A DNA stretch of 64,000 nt from Ariolimax columbianus (GCA_036924085.1 JAVGWX010000007.1:74291948-74355947), one strand, 5' to 3'; shown: positions 22,790-34,790, counted from the stretch's first letter. Program-made: numbers and translations. The notes: generated from the sequence alone by a model not told the origin.

Positions 22790-23100
22790 CACGATAGTCA
22801 GGGTCAGGCAAAATAAACTGGCCAAGACCCTCACTTTGGCTTCCTTGTAGTCCTTCCTGGAAACGAGCTGTTTTCATGACAGCCTGGCTAACAAAGAGGA
22901 GAATTGACGTGATCCCGTAGTAGTGAGTGACATGTAGATGAAGCCAAGCACAACACAACCGGCTGGAGGACCCTGGTCCACCTTCATCAGCACGCTCAGG
23001 ATGTGAGGAAAGCTACTGGAATCCGCCACTTAACGTCCTTTTCAGGCCGCATCAAAGAGTAAACCTGCTCATTGCGGGCATTCGCAAACAACAATAACAA
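22790..23100 (-). repeat. Dispersed repeat S2, outside the arm
   Basis: A third, diverged S2 copy directly beyond the outer junction of the right arm, in the same orientation as the right-arm copy. Confidence 0.6.
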
Positions 23101-23780
23101 CAACCCTTCTGTTTATGAAAGTTTATATACTGTTGTTTTTGGTCTTGCAAAATCATTCCTTTTTCTGTTTATTAGGACCACCACTTCAATTGGCCGTCTT
23201 GCACAAAGTCTGTATCAAAAGCATACATGTTCATCTGTAATTATGTGTTTTTTTCTGTACCACTGTTTTACCAAATGAGAGTGCTACTCCCATGCACGCC
23301 CCTGTGAATTTGCATTTGAAGACATTGCAGGAACAGTTGGCCTGTTCTTTCTTCCTTAATTAGGTACCTGGCACCTGACAAAATATCTTGTCATTAAGAA
23401 AAACATTAAGGTTACCCTACTTATATGTATGTACTTGTGCAATATAACTACATATTTAATTGTGTTTCAGAAATCAAGCCATATCAATGACTCACTTTTC
23501 AACGTCATACAGCAAGCAAGCAATACACATTTACAACAGCAGCAAATGCAACCGCAATTACCAAGTGGTTATATTAATAGAAGGATGGAGTCAAAGGCAA
23601 GACAAACCTTCTATTCTTACAAGGACAATTTCTAAAAGCTAAAAACTTGCTGCAGATATGTTGATGATTTTAATTAAAAGACTTGAAACTGTTACAGTAA
23701 TTATAATGATAATTCCAATTGAAAAGCTAAAAACTTCTTATAATCCCAGATAACTATCTCACACTCAATGAACATTTGGC
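23101..23780. other. Non-coding stretch
   Basis: No gene seen. The stretch around 23,770-23,790 plus 24,148-24,230 resembles 59,810-59,900 (cctgtgtgaat...gtcatg...gagagtcttctacc), a minor dispersed repeat. Confidence 0.4.
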
Positions 23781-23790
23781 CTGTGTGAAT

Positions 23791-24147
23791 GTCTTGGCTT
23801 CGTTTGTTCTCAATCTCCCGCTACCAAACCCTGTAAGGGCTTAAGTAGCAGAATGTAGTCCTTAGAATGGACTGCGTTGTGTTGTAGTTTACAGCTTGAC
23901 TGCGATATTTGCACCTTTCGGTCCAACACATCCGACTTTAGCAAGCATTTTTTTAGTACCGGGTTAGCATTCCCTCTTCGATCCCTTCTCCTTAGCCAGT
24001 CTGCCCTGCTGCAGCCTGTTATCCAGGATCACCGTGTGGAGGTGTAAAAGGGTCTTGGCAGCTCTGGTTTGCTGGCCCTGACGCTAGCAGTCAGCTATGA
24101 GTCACTGACCACTGCAGCTCATGCGCTGCTCAGCATCTTGATCCGGT
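23791..24147 (-). mobile_element. SINE S1 with 10-bp TSD
   Basis: Full-length S1 on the minus strand, bounded by ctgtgtgaat (23,781-23,790 and 24,148-24,157). Confidence 0.8.
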
Positions 24148-24157
24148 CTGTGTGAAT

Positions 24158-24880
24158 AAGGGAGTATGCAATGTCATGGGAGAGAGTCTTCTACCTTAGA
24201 GAGGTTAGACTACATTACAAGTTTATAAGTCTTCCAGAGGGCATGCTGTCAGTCTAGTAGTAGACCTGTTCTCATCTGTCTCACACACTGAGGGCTACAG
24301 GAAACAGCACATGCACAATTTCATTTATCAGAATGATGTATATTGGAAGATGTGAAACTCCTACAATGCACATGAGAACATTTTAGGGTGAAATGTTGTT
24401 TTACATATAGATAATTGATTGATTCTCCTTGTTACTCCATTTTTATTTGTAGGTGTGAAACTCCTCCAATGTATATGAGGACATCTTAGAATCAGATGTT
24501 TCAAATATAGATAAATCTAAGAATTGATTGATTCTCCTTGGTACGGTACTCCATTTTTATTGGAAGCTTAAATCTACAACTACAAATAACCTCTTTAGAG
24601 AAAATCTGTTATCTAAATATTGGGAGCAACAGTTTCAGTAGCATTGATGTTATATGATGGCATTGCTAGCCTCATGTACAACCCTCTTTAGCTGCATTTT
24701 ATGACAAGTTTGGAAAGTTACAGGAGTTCTTTTCCTTATTGCCCAGTTTACTACTTGTGTAAAGAAGTGATTTGGCTGCTGTAATTTGTGTAAATTTGTC
24801 TTCATTTCTACGAGGTATGTTACACAGCTCACTCAATGCAGCTGGTCCATTACAAACCAAGAGAGTGTAACAAAGAAATA
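24158..24880. other. Non-coding stretch with a ~105-bp tandem duplication
   Basis: Segments 24,350-24,455 and 24,456-24,562 are diverged direct repeats (gtgaaactcct-caatg ... gattgattctccttg ... actccatttttatt). No gene seen. Confidence 0.55.
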
Positions 24881-24886
24881 ACAGGT

Positions 24887-25405
24887 GTCCTTACAGTTGT
24901 GGTTTCTGTAAAATAGAAATAAGACATGTTCTTACAGTTGTGGTTTCTGTAAAATAGAAATAACACATGTCCTTACAGTTGTGGTTTCTGTAAAATACAA
25001 ATAAGACATGTCCTTACAGTTGTGGTTTCTGTAAAATACAAATAAGACATGTCCTTACAGTTGTGGTTTCTGTAAAATAGAAATAACACATGTCCTTACA
25101 GTTGTGGTTTCTGTAAAATAGAAATAACACATGTCCTTACAGTTGTGGTTTCTGTAAAATACAAATAAGACATGTCCTTACAGTTGTGGTTTCTGTAAAA
25201 TAGAAATAACACATGTCCTTACAGTTGTGGTTTCTGTAAAATACAAATAAGACATGTCCTTACAGTTGTGGTTTCTGTAAAATACAAATAACACATGTCC
25301 TTACAGTTGTGGTTTCTGTAAAATAGAAATAACACATGTCCTTACAGTTGTGGTTTCTGTAAAATACAAATAACACATGTCCTTACAGTTGTGGTTTCTG
25401 TAACA
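24887..25405. repeat. 41-bp minisatellite, 13 units
   Basis: ttacagttgtggtttctgta recurs 13 times from 24,891 to 25,383, a span of exactly 12 x 41 bp. Variation is confined to a few bases (atagaaat/atacaaat; aac/aag). There are no unique spacers, so it is not a CRISPR array. Confidence 0.95.
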
Positions 25406-25722
25406 TTTTGTTTTTATGATGAGGTTTCTAGTTTAATGTTTATCTTCTCTATACACGTTTACAACAAATGTAGAAGGTTACAGTGGTTCAAATATTTTCT
25501 TCCAATGTACCACACGGGTGATATTGAGTCCTGGTTATCTGTAAAGTGTTTTGTTTTATTTAATAGAAATATGATTCTAAAATGTGTAAACTGACATTAA
25601 TATGATTTATCTTGTCATGCATGTTTATTTGTTTGTTATTTGTTTTCTAAGTAAAATTCTTGAAAATGTGTAACTAGTGTGAGTCAGGTTTTTTTTGTTT
25701 TTTTGTTGAAATGTTGATGATA
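25406..25722. other. AT-rich non-coding stretch
   Basis: Nothing recognised. Confidence 0.4.
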
Positions 25723-25845
25723 CAAGGGTGTTCTAGTAATACCTGAACTTTTTTTGGTAAGAAAAAAAAAGTGTTTTCAAGTCATCAAAATGCCATTAAA
25801 TTTGTTATATAATCTTCTGCAACATTTATGCACTTATCCCAGCAT

Positions 25846-26151
25846 TTAATGATGAATATATAATCCCTTTAGCTGTGAGCTGGCACCTCTTGACAGCCCA
25901 ATGCCTCCCCAACAAAACCACATGTCCTCTTCAATTGTTGTAGTGATGTGTAGAGATTGTTGAGTATGGTGGGGTGTGGTGGTAACAGCAGGTTCCGCAC
26001 ATCGGCCAGCCTGGGGCACAAAGTCAGGAGGTGCTCGACTGACTCCTCGTGGTCATGACAGAATCTGCAGTTTGGTTCATGTATTGGGTCTAATCTATTC
26101 TGATGTTTGTTGAGAAGGGCATGGCCTGTTCTCAGATTGAAGATTAAACTG
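25846..26151 (-). mobile_element. LINE 3' tail inserted in mariner
   Basis: The minus strand reads LIFNLRTGHALLNKH, then a CRFCHDHEESVEHLLTLCPR zinc-knuckle-like C-terminus typical of RNase-H/I or Jockey group LINEs. Imperfect flanking repeats cccagcattt (about 25,836) and cccagtgttt (about 26,152) look like a TSD. Confidence 0.75.
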
Positions 26152-26823
26152 CCCAGTGTTTGAGTAATGCTTTAAAAGCTTCAGTGTAGAAAGATTTGTC
26201 AGTATGTCTGAACCAATCTAGGACAGCCTGTTTCACTTCGTCATCATTGTTGAAATACTGACCTACCAGGAAATCTTTTAGGGATCGAAACAAGTGGAAA
26301 TCACTTGGAGTGAGGTCTGGGCTGTTAGGTGGATGTGGCAATACCTCCCAGTCGAGTTGCTGCAAATGGCACACAGTGCAGTGGTCCATATGAGGTAGAG
26401 CGTTATCTTGTAGGAGCAGGACGCTCCTTGTAATCAAACCAGGCAGTTTTCTTCCACAGACGGTTATGCACATCACTTAAAATACATATGTACTGTTGAT
26501 AGCACTACGGGATAGAAAACCAACACGAATGATGCCATATTTATCCCAGAAAACACTCACCATCACTTTGCTTGCAGACGCAATTGTCCAAAATGTTTTG
26601 GGTGGTGGTAATTGCGTATGCTTCCACTGCTTAGATGCTTGCTCGATTCAATAGTATAATGATGCGCCCAGATTTCGTCACATGTAATGAAGCGATCCAA
26701 AAAGTCATACCCTTCCTTGTCAAAAGGTTTCTTCAATTCGTTGAAGGCTTGAACTCTTCTCTGCTGCTCAAAAGTGGAAATCTGTCTTGGCACCCAATGT
26801 GCACTAACCTTCCGAAAATGCAA
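26144..26823 (-). pseudogene. Mariner transposase pseudogene
   Basis: Two frames cover the catalytic core. 26,823-26,563 has VPRQIST and the first acidic motif FITCDEIWAHHY. 26,476-26,144 has LLQDNALPH and HPPNSPDLTPSDFHLF, the second and third catalytic Asp motifs of mariner DD34D transposases. A stop and frame change near 26,480-26,560 separate them. The C-terminus (KCWDKCINVAEDYITN) is displaced to about 25,785-25,848 by the LINE insertion. Confidence 0.85.
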
Positions 26824-26999
26824 ATGTTAATGAATAATAGTGTTCACTTTACCCAGAGAAAGACTTGCCTCTTGTGCAATTTCCCAACATGTTATGTGTT
26901 GATTTTCCAGGATAAGGTGTTCCACAATCTAGATATTCACAGGAATAACTGTGGTGGGTTGAGAGCCAATAATGTTAATGATAAGTAGGGATAATATTT

Positions 27000-27550
27000 T
27001 TACAGGTTCCTCAACAACTGAGATGAAATATGGTCTAAACAAAGATTGTTCTTCTCACTATCATCATCTTAAGGTAATTGATTTAGAGATTCTTTTAACC
27101 CCAAAATGATAGTTATCACACATTAGTAGGAAAAGTGTGCAATGACATGTCTTCCATCCTGAAGTGATATACAGAGGGTTGCTTAATGATATAGCGAGTG
27201 TTTTCGGCTCTGAAAAGGGACCAATGAATAGTTAGAGTGTAAAACTGCCAAACGTGATGTAAGAGACGACTAAGAACGGTTGGCATGGGACCAGTAAACT
27301 CATCATGTAGAAACGTTAAGCAAGAAGAACATCAAAAAAATATGGAAAAGCCTACTAAAAGGAAAAATACAACTCAACAACTAAGACATAAGAAGGTCCT
27401 CTGCCAATGGAACTAATGACGCGATAGAGAAAGACGCAATTAATTAGTTCAACTGACTTTTCTGTTTCCTTCTATGACAATGTCCAGATTTGTTTGCTGA
27501 AAAGTTCGTATAGTTTACCAGATTAGCCACACGTGTATACATTTTAAAAA
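27000..27550. other. Non-coding stretch
   Basis: No gene or recognised element on either strand. Confidence 0.4.
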
Positions 27551-27822
27551 GTCCAGAAAACAGAATGCATTGTGTCGTAGTTTACAGCTTGACTGCAATA
27601 TTTGCACCTTTTGATTCAACACATCCGACTTCAGCAACCATTTTTTTAGTACTGGGTTAGCATTCCCTCCGATCCCTTCTCCTTAGCCAGTCTGCTCTGT
27701 TGAAGTCTGTTATCCAGGATTACGACGTGGAGGTGTAGAAGGGTCTTGGCAGCTCTGGCTACTGGCCTTGACACTAGCAGTCAGCTATGGGTCGCTGACC
27801 GCTGCAGCTCAGCATTTTGATC
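27551..27822 (-). mobile_element. SINE S1, 3'-truncated
   Basis: Minus-strand S1 from its gatc start to the gtaaactacgacacaa block; lacks the usual tail. Confidence 0.75.
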
Positions 27823-27834
27823 CCGATTCAGATC

Positions 27835-28100
27835 TGGAAGATCAACGATCTACATGATTTGACAACTTAAGGAAAAGACACATGAGCAGAATCAGCCCTT
27901 TTATATGGCCTTCATTGACCTGACAATGGCGTTCAGTTTGGTTAACAGATATGAGTTCTTTCAAAATCCTCTCTAAAATGGGCTGCTTAAGCAAACTGCT
28001 TGGACTAAGAATATCGTTTAATGAAGGCACGAATGAAGGCAGTCCAATTTCACAACCATTTGGTATTTGAGGTGGTGTTGAGCTGCACAAAATAAAAGCT
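27835..28100 (+). mobile_element. LINE RT fragment
   Basis: The frame reads MAFIDLTMAFSLVN, matching the FIDLTKAFDSVNR block of RTE-like RTs, with stops on both sides. Short and decayed. Confidence 0.6.
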
Positions 28101-28470
28101 TAAGAATACTACTACTGCTACTACTTCTACTTCTACTACTCCTGCTGCTAATTTAAATGAAAATGTGAGCAGTTAATAAACTCAGCATCTTATACAATTT
28201 AGTTATTGGAGAGTCACTCTTCCTACAAGAGGATATTCATAAACTAACTGGATTCTCAAAAATGGCCGTGACAAAAACCAGATAGATCATTTAATGAATA
28301 ACATCAGGTGGAGACATGCCGTACAAGATGTGAATGTAAGAAGAAGAGCATGAGGAAGGGAATCATCATCTAATATTAGCTATAATTGATGTGAAGGACA
28401 GAGTTAGAAGCCCAAAGATAAAAATGTAAAGAAAATATATAGCTAAGCTGAATGACCTCCATCCTTACAA
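28101..28470. other. Non-coding stretch with (CTA)n microsatellite
   Basis: (CTA)n-like repeat at about 28,106-28,150; no gene. Confidence 0.6.
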
Positions 28471-29030
28471 AGTTAGGTATGATAAAAAGAAATATTAAAC
28501 ATAGGAGCAAGGAAGTGATAGTCAAACTGTATAAAGCATTAGTTAGACCTAGATTGGAGTACTGTGTACAGGTGTGGAGTCCTTATCATGCTGGAAAGAA
28601 TACAAAAAAGGGCGACAAAGATGATAGTGGGATTCCAGAATTAGTTATGAGGAACGACTAAGAAAAACCGGCCTACAGTGTCTCGAAGAGAGAAGAATTC
28701 GTGGTGACTTTATACAGGTTTATAAGATGATCAGAGGAATGGATAAATTAGACTATAACAAGTTTTTTAAAATACAGCCACCTACAATAACACGAGGGCA
28801 TAGCTACAAGCTGACTAAAGAGAGTCCAGATTAGATATTAGGAAATATTTTTTTAGTCAGAGTGGTGTCTGCTTGGAATGCATTGCCAGGTGAGGTAGTG
28901 GAGGCAGGGACAGTTAATGCATTGAAGAATAAACTGGATGCGCATAGCTTTTAGAGCAAGGTGATGTAAATGTAACTGTTTGTATAAAGACTCTGCATGG
29001 TCTTCTAAACCAGTATAAAGACGTTAAGAA
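28470..29030 (+). mobile_element. CR1-like LINE 3' fragment
   Basis: Begins at the [20 protein letters not shown] block and ends with the CR1 3' UTR (actgtttgtataaagactct ... ccagtataaagacgttaag). Small deletions (near 28,590, 28,642 and 28,826) break the frame. Confidence 0.85.
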
Positions 29031-29189
29031 AGCTTTTTAGCAGAAGAAAATGTTATCAAACTTCAAAAAATTCAGAATAAAACACTGACAATGTAAATGT
29101 TGACACAATTTCAGCAATATATAGAAAAAGTAGCAGATCATGAACATGTGTGCAAATAACTGGATAGGAATCAGTCTTCTATAAATATT

Positions 29190-29400
29190 CAGCAAAATAA
29201 TTAAAATGCAGGATACAAAGAATAGCAGCTACATTAGATACAAAGCTGAGGAAGGAACAAGCAGAGTTAACAAGTAAACAAAGGATAAGCTAAACATTTC
29301 TGCTCAATTTGGGGTTAAAAGAATAGAGCAATTCTCATAATGGAAAAGACAATTTTACGTAAATTTGAATGATTTTGAAAAAAGCCTTGACAAATACTTT
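29190..29400 (+). mobile_element. Decayed LINE RT fragment
   Basis: Disjoint frames give a KLRKEQAEL-like and an FYVNLNDFEKSLD-like block, matching the LRKEQAEF ... DFEKAFD spacing of RTE-like RTs. Weak. Confidence 0.4.
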
Positions 29401-29501
29401 CGGGAGGGGACGTTGTTGGCTAGTGGTTAAGTGACACGGCTCACAAGCCGAAGGTGCTGGGTTCGCTCCCTAATCACAGCACCGGGAAGCAAACCCTTAG
29501 A

Positions 29502-30694
29502 TAGAACTTGAAAAGATTACAAAACTGCAATCCATGACCGATAAAAGAGACTGCAGAGCCCAGCTGCAGTCAGAGAAACTCCGAAGACTGACTGACCATC
29601 CAATGTACCAGAGACTAAACAATTTGGGAAATGGGAAACTAAAGCGGAGAAACTTTGCAGAAATAGCAAAAGCAAAGATGCACGAAGATCCCATAAACGC
29701 ACTAACAACACCAAAACCCATCACTACTGTACGAAAACCTACCTGGAGGCAGGATATATTTCCAGAGGTGGTAGAAAATATACCATGTATTGGAAACAAA
29801 AACTGCCAGACTGAAAAAGAAAGGAGAGATACTACCCTAAGCTTTATATCGAAAAGCTACCCAAGCATGGACTGGACCCATGCATACACCGACGGTTCTG
29901 TAACAAACACTACACAGAACGGAGGGGCAGGAGCATTCCTGAACCTACCAAATGGCAGACAAATAACACTGTCATTCGCTACTGGTAAGTACACAAGCAA
30001 TTTCAGAGCGGAGGCAGAGGCACTGAGGGCGGCAGTGGAAGAAATGGTGACACACAAAGAAAATGAAAGCCAAATAGTCCTGCTTACAGATGCTCTCGCC
30101 GTAGTCACAGCGCTAAAAAGCCAGAAAAACACTGAGCTTAATGACTTAAGAGCAGCACTCTGCAAACTGTGCCAGCAGTCCGCACCAAAAAGGGTAGTGG
30201 TACAGTGGGTCCCATCACACTGCAACATCCAAGGCAACGTGGAGGCAGACAGACTGGTAAAAGAAGGTGCAAGACTACCACAAACAGATACTAGTATGAC
30301 GTACGAAGAGTCAAAACGGCTTATCAAAGCCAGATACATGACCAAATGGGAAACCGAACATACTGGTTACACCAAAAACGATGCCTATTACCAGTTGAAC
30401 AGAAGAGAGCAGGTCGTTGTCTTAAGACTTCGCACTGGCCACAATAGACTGAGGTACCACCTATTCAACAAATTGAAGATAGGTGGTACCGACGAATGCC
30501 CGTGCGGTACCGGTAAAATGACCGCTGAACATCTGCTGCAGAACTGCCAGACATACGAGGATCAGAGAGAGCAGATGTGGCCATCACCAGCGGAACTGCA
30601 AGACAAGCTCTATGGCAGCGGCGACAGCCTCAGGATGACCGCCGCTTTTTTTGAAAAAATATTGGTTACTGTCTGACTGCGTAAGAAGAAGAAG
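29502..30694 (+). mobile_element. LINE A copy 2, 5'-truncated, with 11-bp TSD
   Basis: A 1,193-bp 3' part of LINE A inserted in SINE S3. TSD aaacccttaga is at 29,491-29,501 and 30,695-30,705, with a (GAA)n tail before the right TSD. The coding part is uninterrupted, suggesting a young copy. Confidence 0.9.
29534..30676 (+). pseudogene. LINE A RT C-terminus and RNase H, 5'-truncated but open
   Basis: 380 codons without a stop. RNase H motifs: YTDGSV near residue 116, [17 protein letters not shown] and NVEADRLVKEGA, so all acidic catalytic positions are kept. [11 protein letters not shown] ... HLLQNC cysteine motif follows. RT is absent because the insertion is truncated, so it cannot move by itself. 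The nominal ATG is internal to the protein. Confidence 0.85.
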
Positions 30695-30889
30695 AAACCC
30701 TTAGAAAATGCAGGAGGAAGCAGATCCTCACCAAAAATGCATGCCAAAGTCGGATGCACAAGGACGAGAGGGACATAAATAAAAACAGTGCAACGCACAC
30801 TGCCTTGGGGAATAGAAAAATAAGGCGAACGCAAGCACACACGTACGCACGCAACGCACACACACACATTTAAAAAAATACTCCGGGGT

Positions 30890-31089
30890 CTTCTTTGAAT
30901 AATACTAAGAGCTTTACGGTATCCCTAGCTACATCTTTTCAATCACGAAAAGTCGATACACAAAATTGAACACACAGTGTTCGTTTCGTCAGGAACGACT
31001 ACAGTTTTTTTAAAAAATGTGAAAACAGAAATACGACAGAGATGCCGCTTACAAATCATTCTTTTCCTGTCGTTGACTAGGCGATGCCA
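30890..31089. other. Short non-coding gap
   Basis: Nothing recognised. Confidence 0.4.
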
Positions 31090-31510
31090 CAGACGCACCT
31101 CACGAGAAATAAGATGGACTTTTATTTTCTAAAGATGACAATGCAGTGTTTCTACACTCACACCAACACATACAAGAGTAAACAGAAAGATGGCGTGCAT
31201 ATAGCCAAATTGTGGAACTGGGCATTAATATCAAGACGGCAGAAGTAATGACACTGAATCTGACATAAACTAAAATAGAAAATGAAGAACTAGCAAAGAC
31301 GGGCATATTTACACACCTGAGAAGCACAGTTACCAGACAGTAGAAGTTAAAGACACAACAAGCAGAATTTTAAAAGCCAGAACAGACTGTTTGCCTAACG
31401 CTAATGAAGTCTTCGCAATACCGCACAGACACCAAGCTAAGAATATACAGTAGTTTCGAGCTTCCTGTGCTTCTGTTACGGAATATTGGAGAGTAACAAC
31501 AACAAAGAAA
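31090..31510 (+). mobile_element. RTE-like LINE RT fragment
   Basis: Frames read DDNAVFLHSHQH, VELGINIKTAEVMTLN and SSQYRTDTKLRIYSS, matching the post-catalytic region of RTE-like endonuclease/RT proteins. Stops are scattered through it. Confidence 0.65.
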
Positions 31511-32110
31511 ACCCACAAAAACAGCAACAACATTTTTTAAAAATTTAACAAAAAGAAGGAATGTCAAAATTGTTATATTTCCACACAACTTGCAAAAGAA
31601 AGATTCATTATTTGTTAAATTATATTATGTTTGGTAGATGTATAATTAATCTCAAACACAGGTACAATGCAAGTGATAATAATTTACATATTTAAAAAAA
31701 AAAAGATATTTGTTTAATAGTGTTATGTAATAAATGAAGGATTGTAAAAAGGAATATAACAATTAAAAACAAATTAAAATACAAAATGCAAACTGAAATT
31801 TAACCTGTGACAGAAATGTGAAATAGACTGCAAATATAGTGCAGTGAGCTCTTCAGTAAGTGTGCTATGAAAACATCTTATAATTACATTAATTATAACA
31901 TTTTCCTATACCAGTACAAAGAATTTGTATCATTGAATGATGAAGGAATATTTTCTTCTGATTAAGTCAACTACAATATCATTTGAGCATTAGTTGAAAA
32001 GATATTGGATAGGAATTCAGTCTGAGAATACTCAGGCTGATCAGATCTTATTGACGACAAACTGGAAATAATTGATTTCACATTCAAAATGGGTTTCTCT
32101 ATCATTATTT
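31511..32110. other. AT-rich non-coding stretch
   Basis: No gene or element recognised. Confidence 0.4.
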
Positions 32111-32114
32111 ACAA

Positions 32115-32524
32115 ATGCTGTAATGTACGAGGTAATGTGTAGGTTTGAATCACGGTGAAGATCGGGATATTTTTTACGTGAGACTTCTGGTAAAGGTAAA
32201 AATTCCCATGATCTCTGGATAGTGAGATTGGACTCCCATGTTCAGTGTCAAACACATTAAAAATGAGATACAACAAATAAAGAGTAGGCGTATCGGGTGC
32301 TGCCCTGACACAATTCAAAATGTACCCAAGTAATTTGTATCTTTCCTCAGGTGGTTTGTTAAAAGCAGCTATAGATGGCGTATAACTGCCAGCGGGTCTA
32401 CTTAGCTCTAGTGTTTGAGTCTATTAAGATTGACTCGCACATCGGTAAAAACCTCCCTCCAGGAAACTGGTTGTATACAGACTATGTAGAGTATTCTAAA
32501 CCAGTATAAAGATGTTAATTTAAG
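32115..32524 (+). mobile_element. Composite SINE S7 with CR1-type 3' end
   Basis: The head has a B-box-like aggtttgaatcac. The middle shares gggtctacttagctctagtg and tttgagtctattaagattga with S4. The end (actggttgtatacagact ... ccagtataaagatgtta) matches the CR1 3' UTR. This is the structure expected of a SINE mobilised by CR1. Confidence 0.75.
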
Positions 32525-32689
32525 TTCTGTCCGAACACCATTACCAACCGAGTATCATTTGCCCAGAGCGACCAAGAAGACGTAGCCTAAACCACAATAA
32601 AGAGGAACACCATTTTGGGGAGGGGGGGGGGGGAGTGGGGATGGAAGACTGCCACCAGTCCTTCGGCACTTGTCTAGTGTTTCTCCGTA

Positions 32690-33010
32690 GCCGAATATGC
32701 TGCACGAGTCTGAAAAAAACTTTGCCAATGCGAAACTAGTTGACACAGCAATAAATGAGGCGAGTCGGATAGTATCAGGGTGTATAAAACCCACCTCCAT
32801 CGATAAAATGTACCCCATAAATGGCATAGCACCACCCGAGAATCGAAGAAGCGTCGCAGCAGAAATCGAACGAGAAAAACAGGAGCATGACACAAGACAT
32901 CCAATATTTGGACATCAGGTACAGAGCACAAGACTCAAATCCAGACATAGCTTTAAAAAAGCAACAAAGTCGATACAGACAAACCCCGAAAGCAGACGTT
33001 CAGAGAGATG
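32690..33010 (+). mobile_element. LINE fragment, RT-downstream region
   Basis: A 104-codon frame reads NEASRIVSGCIKPT, INGIAPPENRR and DTRHPIFGHQ, a pattern seen after the RT in several LINE polyproteins. It is joined abruptly at about 33,020 to a different LINE (A2). A G-run lies just upstream (about 32,620). Confidence 0.6.
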
Positions 33011-33029
33011 ACTCGAATTGATGCAAGCC

Positions 33030-34790
33030 GCAGAGATGGAACTTCTGGAGGAACCTGTCCCATTTACTATCATCTACCATACACATCATGGAAGTCGATA
33101 TTGACTTTATGCAGATGACCTGGCACTATGGACATCCGAAGAGTCTACACCTTTAGCTAGAAACTAAATGCAGGAGGACCTAAGTAAAATAGAGACATGG
33201 ACAAAAAATGGCAAATCGTTATAAATGATACTAAAACCACGCACACAATCTTCTCTCTATCTCCCAAGCCCCAAGAAGTGATCCTAAAAGTAAATGGCCA
33301 GACTCTCCCCTTTGACATCTCCAACTTATCTGGGAATAACAATGGACCCAAGGCTGACAGGGTAAAAACACATTTAAAAAGCCACCAACAAAGCTAAGAA
33401 CAGAATGGCCATAATGATACAGATATCAGGCTCAACATGGGGAGCTGCCACGGGCACCCTAAAGAAACTGTACACAGATTATGTGAGACCAGTGCTAGAA
33501 TACGGAATAGCAGCATGGTCCACAGCAACAGAGAATAAATGCAAAATAAATAAATGCAGCCCAAAATCAAGGCATACATATCATCACTGGAGCTATGAGA
33601 ACAACACCAATAAATGCAATGGAGAACATCACACGAATCGAAAAGTATGGAGACGCTCATAGACTAAAAAGCACTCCAGCAGGGGGAGAAGTTCAAATAA
33701 TTCCTGATCACTCAATATATGATAGGATAAATCGCATGGGAAGAAGGAGATTAAAAGGAAACCACTTCATATCAAAAACAAAAGAACTTGCAAGAGCAAA
33801 CCAAATCATAAGCCAGGCAGTGGGTAGAGATCTAAAACATCCCAAATCCCACCATAGAAAAACGCCAGGTTCGCTGAAATAGTAGAACCCAAAGAGGGAA
33901 TAGGGAAAAAGGGAACTCAAACAGATTTAGAAACAAAAATTATCCCAGAAGAATATCTTAGGAGAGTATGCCCACCAGAAACATGGATACACGTATATAC
34001 AGATGGCTCGTCTGACAAAGCCACATCCAATGGAGGTGGAGGGGTCTATTACAGACTAAGAAATGGAGAAGAAAAAACTAGAGTATTAACAACGGGAACT
34101 TACTCCAATAATTTCCGTGCAGAAGCGGAGGCACTGAAGGCTGCAGCTGAGCTTGTAATCCAAGATAAAGATATCCACCAAGACAACATAGTATTCCTGA
34201 TTGATGCCGCGTCAGTATTAGCAGCACTAAAACAACACAAAGATAGATCTCGAGCAATGTATGTTCTGACACAGCTCTCAGCCAACACCCATGGTTGGTC
34301 ATACAGTGGATCCCATCCCACTGCAATATTGAAGACAATGAAGCTGCAGACAAACTAGCAAAGTGTGGAGGAGCATCCCTACAATCACAGACCTGAGTAT
34401 CACATATAATGAGGCCAAGACCAAAATTAAAGCCAACTGCAGGAGCAAATGGGCTGATCAACACCCCGACTTCCGAAATGAAGGCAGCTACTTTAATTTA
34501 ACTAGAGAAGAGCAAGTTATCATCTTCAGACTGAGAACTGGGCATAACAGACTCAAGGGTCATCTTTACAACAGAATGAGTATTGGGACAGAGGACAAGT
34601 GTCATGGCGGGTGCAAACGATGACCTTGGAACACATCCTGCAAAGCTTCACGCTCACGCAGGAAACGAGAGAAAAATACTGGCCTCGCGAGACAAATATG
34701 AAACAAAAGCTATATGGAGATGAAACATCCTTACAAACAACGGTGTACTTTGTAAGAGAAACCGGGACCTTGATCTGAGGATGAACGAAG
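33030..34790 (+). mobile_element. LINE A2: old relative of LINE A, decayed
   Basis: Colinear with LINE A at protein level: RT box LYADDLALWTSEES (about 33,105), a YGIAAWSTATEN block (33,500), then RNase H YTDGSSD (33,990), [13 protein letters not shown] and LIDAASVLAAL, and a 3' end near 34,790 (TVYFVRETGTLI, then gaacgaagatg). Many frameshifts and stops. Confidence 0.75.

Larger units (their letters stand above)
25723..26990 (-). mobile_element. Mariner transposon (DD34D type), inactive, split by a LINE tail
   Basis: Minus-strand transposase is visible from a helix-turn-helix ending RKVSAHWVPRQIST through the catalytic domain to the C-terminus. One end (25,723, acaagggtgttctagtaat) looks like a mariner terminal repeat; the opposite repeat was not found. 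An insertion at 25,846-26,151 interrupts the C-terminus. Confidence 0.8.
29403..30850 (+). mobile_element. SINE S3 interrupted by LINE A
   Basis: S3 head with A/B boxes at 29,403-29,501 and S3 body at 30,695-30,845. The two halves overlap by the 11-bp TSD aaacccttaga, which is part of S3 itself. Confidence 0.85.
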
